Source: Sphingobacterium faecale
Lineage (GTDB): Bacteria; Bacteroidota; Bacteroidia; Sphingobacteriales; Sphingobacteriaceae
Reading direction: 5' to 3'
DNA: 64,000 nt
Assembly (NCBI RefSeq): GCF_016746095.1
Contig: NZ_JAERTY010000008.1
Location: 310,001-374,000 of the forward strand
A program made the position numbers and the translations under genes. Positions within the stretch are counted from its first letter, which is position 1; the number at the start of each line of letters is the position of its first letter. Below the pieces are notes generated by a model, which had not been told where the DNA came from, ran no database searches, and was given only the letters and a program-made list of their open reading frames with translations. Shown here piece by piece: positions 60,071-64,000 of this stretch.

Positions 60071-61885
60071 ATGAAAAAAATAAGCCACGTTATACTATTG
60101 AGTCTCAGTCTTGGACTGATGACATCATGTGAAAAGTTTTTCGAACGCGATACTTACGATTCCATTAGTTCTGATAATTTTTTTAAAACAGAATCAGATC
60201 TTGAATTATATGCAAATGGGTTTATTCAAAAAATGACCCCATCGGCAACGACAATTGGTTACAGTGACTATCATGCCGATTACTGTGCCATCAATATTCC
60301 AACGGACTTGCTACGTCCAGATGGAAATGTTTCACCAGGCAACCAAGGAGGATGGACAGAAAGCTCTTGGAGTAATCTTCGCAACATCAATTATATGCTC
60401 ACTAATATGACTAAGCTAAAAGGCAAAATAAGTGATGATGTTTACCGACATTATGAAGGAGTAGGACGATTTTGGAGAGCTTGGTTTTACTACGACAAAG
60501 TTCAGACTTTTGGTGCGGTTCCCTTTTACGATATGGTGGTAAAATCGAATGATGAAGAGGCCATGAAGAAGCCTCGGGATTCGCGCGAATTTGTCATGCA
60601 AAAAGTTTTAGAGGATCTGACTTTTGCAGCAGAGAATTGTCTAAGCACAGATAAGTTTAGAGGAGGAGGAACGCTGATTAACAAGTATGTTGCCTTGGCT
60701 GTAAAATCTAGGGTATGTTTATTTGAAGGTACGTATAGAAAATATCATCAAGTAGATCCTTCAACAGGTAAAATCTGGGAGAATGCTGGAAATAATATCA
60801 ATCTTTTTTTAAACGAAGCTATTGAAGCAGCAGAGGAGTTGATGAATTCGGGAGCATTCAGTCTGGTTACTGGCGATGTTACTAAAGCTTATCGGAGTCT
60901 GTTTACTTCAGATAAACTTCTAACTAGTGAAGTAATCTGGGGTCGGATGTTTAGTAAAGATCTGTCTTTATTTCATGACTTGTCGTGGGTTTATTATTCA
61001 CCTACTTATGGTAATAAGGTTTCTTTAACTAAGTCCTTTGTCAATAGTTACTTGATGAAGGATGGAACGGCCTTTACCAATAAAGGAAATTATAAAACGA
61101 TACCTTTTGCAGATGAATTTAAAGACCGGGACAGCAGGTTAAGTCAGACTGTTATCTCACCCACCTATACCATGACAAATAATGGCGTTACTGCATTATA
61201 CCCGCCCAATTGGTTGGTAACGCGTACGGGCTACCATCCGATAAAGTTTTCTTTAGATAATAATGCGGATAATGTGTTGTCTAGGGCAGCAAGTTGGAAT
61301 AGTCTACCCATTATACGTTACGCTGAGGTATTACTTAACTATGCAGAAGCTAAAGCAGAGTTAGGACAACTTGGGCAGGCGGAGTGGAACCGCTCGATTA
61401 CTCCTTTACGTAATAGAGCGGGAGTTGCGTCAATTTATCCTTCTGTTGCCGACCCTTATTTAGCAGCGTATTATCAAAATTCTATTTCAGATCCTATCTT
61501 GTTGGAAGTGAGGCGGGAGCGTGGAGTGGAACTTTGTTTGGAAATGGGACTGCGCTGGGGTGACTTAATGCGTTGGCATTTGGGTGATCTATTGAGTAGT
61601 AGCGTAAACCCATGGACGGGTATGTATATTCCCAATAGCAATGTACCAATGGATTTAAACTCGGACGGGATCATCGATTTCGAAATTGGAACAACAGAAA
61701 GTGTTAAGAGTATTGTGGTAAACTCAAGTAATGCAAATCAAACTTTTTCCATCAATGGCGATAATAATCTCCAGTGGAATTACCAAAGAGTTTGGTCAGA
61801 GTATAAATATTTACGGCCAATACCTACAGAAGCAATAATTAGAAATGGAAACCTTACGCAAAACTATCTTTGGGAAAGCAAGTAA
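60071..61885 (+). CDS. SusD/RagB-family nutrient-binding lipoprotein
   Basis: A 604-residue lipoprotein (lipobox LMTSC, Cys20) with the SusD TPR-like fold: FFERDTYDSISSDNFFKTES, RNINYMLTNM, VGRFWRAWFYYDKVQTFG, IRYAEVLLNYAEAKAELGQL, and RNRAGVASIYP. SusD lies over the SusC pore and captures the substrate. It follows susC by 18 bases and precedes the phosphoesterase gene by 33 bases, so the three form one operon. The binding residues are not readable. Confidence 0.95.
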   Translation: MKKISHVILLSLSLGLMTSCEKFFERDTYDSISSDNFFKTESDLELYANGFIQKMTPSATTIGYSDYHADYCAINIPTDLLRPDGNVSPGNQGGWTESSWSNLRNINYMLTNMTKLKGKISDDVYRHYEGVGRFWRAWFYYDKVQTFGAVPFYDMVVKSNDEEAMKKPRDSREFVMQKVLEDLTFAAENCLSTDKFRGGGTLINKYVALAVKSRVCLFEGTYRKYHQVDPSTGKIWENAGNNINLFLNEAIEAAEELMNSGAFSLVTGDVTKAYRSLFTSDKLLTSEVIWGRMFSKDLSLFHDLSWVYYSPTYGNKVSLTKSFVNSYLMKDGTAFTNKGNYKTIPFADEFKDRDSRLSQTVISPTYTMTNNGVTALYPPNWLVTRTGYHPIKFSLDNNADNVLSRAASWNSLPIIRYAEVLLNYAEAKAELGQLGQAEWNRSITPLRNRAGVASIYPSVADPYLAAYYQNSISDPILLEVRRERGVELCLEMGLRWGDLMRWHLGDLLSSSVNPWTGMYIPNSNVPMDLNSDGIIDFEIGTTESVKSIVVNSSNANQTFSINGDNNLQWNYQRVWSEYKYLRPIPTEAIIRNGNLTQNYLWESK

Positions 61886-61918
61886 TCCTTTTTTTAGTCG
61901 TTATATAATGAAAATACA

Positions 61919-63475
61919 ATGAAACAGTTAAGTAGATTTATATTAGTATATTTTTTATTCCTGTCTTGCGGTAAGGACAAGGTTGCCGAGATAGATTTAG
62001 ACGCAGTTGAACCGGTAAAGACCGAACTGAATGGATCCACTACATTATATGGATTGATCGTCGATCAAAATAATAAACCTGTAGAAAATATGGTTGTCAG
62101 TGATGGCTTTAGTACTGCAAAAACTGATGCTAATGGGGTTTATCAACTGGAAAGACACAAAAAGGCAAAGTTCGTGTTTTATGTTTCATCCGCTGATGTA
62201 GCGATCAATGTCGATGAGGATAATTATCCTATGTTTTATCAAAAGCTTGTACTTAAAGACAAAGTCATCAGACATGATTTTAAAGTCGTAAAAACAGATG
62301 TGGAGGATAAATTCACGCTCTTCGCTATTGCGGATCCTCAATGTCGCAATATGTCCGAGGTTGCTCGTTTCAAGAATGAAACTATGGCTGATATTAAAAC
62401 CAATATTTCTAGATACACGAATGTAATAGGGCTTACATTAGGCGATATTGTATTTGATGCTCCCGAATTGTTGTCCGAAATGAAAGGGGCAATGTCCAAT
62501 CAAGGAATACCCTTTTTTCAGACTATTGGTAATCATGATCACCTACAGACGGCGAGTTCCGAAGATAAATCAGAAGAGGGGTTTCGAAATACGTTCGGCC
62601 CAACCTATTATTCATTTGATCGAGCCAATGTACACATTGTTGTGGTCGATAATGTTATTTACGAAGGAAAGCAGTCTTATCGGGGTGGTTTAACGGAGAG
62701 TCATTGGAAATGGCTTCAATCCGATCTTTCGCACGTAAGTAAAGATAAAATGATACTTTTTGTTTGTCATATTCCGTTTCGTAATGGAAGTGCGGTTAAT
62801 CATGTCGATTATTATAATGAAATATTAGACTTGTTAAGTACTTTTAAGGAAGCTCATATTTTAAATGGACATACGCATTACCAAACAAATTATCTGCATA
62901 AGCGAAATGGGAAAACTATTTATGAGCATGTTCATGGGACAGCATGTGGGGCTTGGTGGAATTCGACAATTTGCGCAGATGGTACACCTAATGGTTATGC
63001 GGTCTATGAAATAGAAGGTAACAGTATGAAAAATTGGAAATATAAGTCGACCAATTACCCGGATAATTTTCAGTTACGTGTTTATGATGCGAGTCAGGCT
63101 TTTGGTCCAACAAATAAATACAACTACATTTTTGCGGATTCAGGAAACTTGAATTTATCTGGTGATGGTTGGGTCGTGGCGAACGTTTGGAACGCTGACG
63201 ATAACTGGAAAATTGAACTTTTCCAAAATGGGGTGAAGGTTCAAGATATGACAAAAAAGACAAGTCGCGATTTATGGGCTACTTACTATCATTTAGAGAC
63301 ATTAGGGAAAACTAAAGGCTCTGATTTTGATAAATCATTGAATCATTTCTACGTGGGTAAATTGAACAGTCCAGCAGGTATCTCAAATTTCGAAGTCCGT
63401 GCTACCGATATTTTTGGAAATGTATACAAAGCGACGACGTTAAAAACGGATTTTATGGGAATTGGTGCATATTAA
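61919..63475 (+). CDS. Calcineurin-like metallophosphoesterase lipoprotein
   Basis: A 518-residue surface or periplasmic enzyme. Lipobox LFLSC (Cys17), an N-terminal beta domain (about 42-125, TTLYGLIVDQNNKPVENMVV), the phosphoesterase core with the metal motifs DPQ (139-141), GD (175-176), GNHDH (204-208), CH (283-284) and GHTH (317-320), and a C-terminal beta domain (about 375-518). The three-part form is typical of MetallophosN/Metallophos/MetallophosC proteins of Bacteroidota utilisation loci. Context suggests it dephosphorylates the imported or cleaved substrate. Confidence 0.88.
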   Translation: MKQLSRFILVYFLFLSCGKDKVAEIDLDAVEPVKTELNGSTTLYGLIVDQNNKPVENMVVSDGFSTAKTDANGVYQLERHKKAKFVFYVSSADVAINVDEDNYPMFYQKLVLKDKVIRHDFKVVKTDVEDKFTLFAIADPQCRNMSEVARFKNETMADIKTNISRYTNVIGLTLGDIVFDAPELLSEMKGAMSNQGIPFFQTIGNHDHLQTASSEDKSEEGFRNTFGPTYYSFDRANVHIVVVDNVIYEGKQSYRGGLTESHWKWLQSDLSHVSKDKMILFVCHIPFRNGSAVNHVDYYNEILDLLSTFKEAHILNGHTHYQTNYLHKRNGKTIYEHVHGTACGAWWNSTICADGTPNGYAVYEIEGNSMKNWKYKSTNYPDNFQLRVYDASQAFGPTNKYNYIFADSGNLNLSGDGWVVANVWNADDNWKIELFQNGVKVQDMTKKTSRDLWATYYHLETLGKTKGSDFDKSLNHFYVGKLNSPAGISNFEVRATDIFGNVYKATTLKTDFMGIGAY

Positions 63476-63537
63476 TTGAAATTCTTTTTATTTTCATATT
63501 TATTAAGAAACAGAAATTCGATAGAACGGGATTGCCC

Positions 63538-64000
63538 ATGATAAAAAAGACATCTTTAAAAGATATAGCACACGAAGCAGGGGTATCTATTGCCCTTGTT
63601 TCGTATGTCCTGAACGGGAAAAATACGAAGCGAATAAACGTAGAAACTGCTGAGAAAATAAAGCAAATAGCAAAAGCTCTGAATTATCAGCCTAACCAGA
63701 TTGCTAAAAGTCTTAAAAGTAACAAAACTTATACCCTTGGGCTTATAGTAGCCGATATTTCTAATTTTTTTTATAGTTATATAGCTGGGCATATCGAAGA
63801 CGAAGCTAATAGATTTGGCTATAATGTACTCTTTGGGAGTGCCTATGAAGACCCCAAACGATTTCAAAAATTGTTAGATGTTATGTTAGCAAGGCAAGTA
63901 GATGCATTAATATTGGCTATTCCGGATGGGGCTGAAGATAGTTTGAATACTATAAAGGATTCCGGTGTTCCTTTTGTCCTTATTGATCGTGAATTTCCAG
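63538..64000 (+). CDS. LacI-family transcriptional regulator (partial)
   Basis: The frame from the ATG at 63538 is open to the window edge, about 154 residues. The HTH MIKKTSLKDIAHEAGVSIAL and the hinge NQIAKSLKSNKTYTLGLIVA are typical of LacI, then the start of the periplasmic-binding-like domain (GLIVADISNFFYSYIAGH). It lies 62 bases after the phosphoesterase and most likely regulates the SusCD locus through the operators at 56561-56594. Confidence 0.9.
   Translation, partial: MIKKTSLKDIAHEAGVSIALVSYVLNGKNTKRINVETAEKIKQIAKALNYQPNQIAKSLKSNKTYTLGLIVADISNFFYSYIAGHIEDEANRFGYNVLFGSAYEDPKRFQKLLDVMLARQVDALILAIPDGAEDSLNTIKDSGVPFVLIDREFP

Overview
The window looks like the chromosome of a Bacteroidota bacterium, most likely Sphingobacteriaceae (Sphingobacterium or a close relative). 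The signs are: Bacteroidota-type promoters (TTTG then TAnnTTTG) upstream of several genes; A-rich start regions instead of strong Shine-Dalgarno sites; a SusC/SusD outer-membrane nutrient-uptake locus with surface lipoproteins; a fatty-acid-hydroxylase-like gene and two sphingomyelinase-like EEP proteins that would fit a sphingolipid-making organism; FabV; and short-form AMP nucleosidase. I see no tRNA, rRNA, CRISPR array, transposase or integrase.

Layout. 1-3500: the 5' part of lon, a secreted TPR protein and a run of small DUF1801/YdeI/SRPBCC genes. 3651-7459: a copper-handling cluster (multicopper oxidase with an extra C-terminal barrel-like domain, HMA-DUF3347 protein, Cys-rich secreted protein). 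7549-10929: a three-gene operon of two glycosyltransferases around a flippase-like membrane protein. 11128-13106: a tandem pair of EEP-family enzymes, then an NlpE-like lipoprotein. 13729-15555: HopJ-family and stress-type small proteins. 15681-16062: the RNase P RNA, followed by a sigma-54-type response regulator. 17923-20898: a SAM-I riboswitch controlling metY and probably hom. 21099-24461: AMP nucleosidase, clpX-clpP, HsdR_N-type protein. 25023-31805: holA, ywbE, a candidate structured small RNA, carA, parC and a fatty-acid-hydroxylase-like gene. 31824-43512: AsmA-like giant, L,D-transpeptidase, Crp/Fnr regulator, RluA-type synthase, aldo/keto reductase, Dps, fabV and a PolX homologue. 43880-47225: NDH-2, 2Fe-2S ferredoxin, ferredoxin reductase-like flavoprotein and MarR.

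47312-53600 is an accessory block with no recognisable housekeeping gene: a Cro/C1-like repressor diverges from a cluster of a large two-module HEPN protein and four or five small proteins that look like paralogous pairs. Two identical-spaced operator-like repeats sit over the divergent promoter. 53654-64000 is a SusCD-type utilisation locus: two paralogous surface lipoproteins on one side, SusC-SusD-metallophosphoesterase-LacI on the other, with two LacI-type palindromes flanking a consensus -7 element between them.

Three non-coding signals stand out. (1) A 93-nt leader, present twice without any length change, lies directly against the start codons of two unrelated genes (HMA-DUF3347 at 6754 and the small island gene at 53214); it holds a 15-bp hairpin stem and a 23-codon reading frame with an identically placed stop. 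(2) A 184-bp intergenic repeat occurs twice almost identically in opposite orientation (24770-24953, 35117-35300), with a third diverged copy at about 43612. (3) A promoter-hairpin-terminator unit of about 105 nt upstream of carA looks like an independent small RNA or an attenuator.
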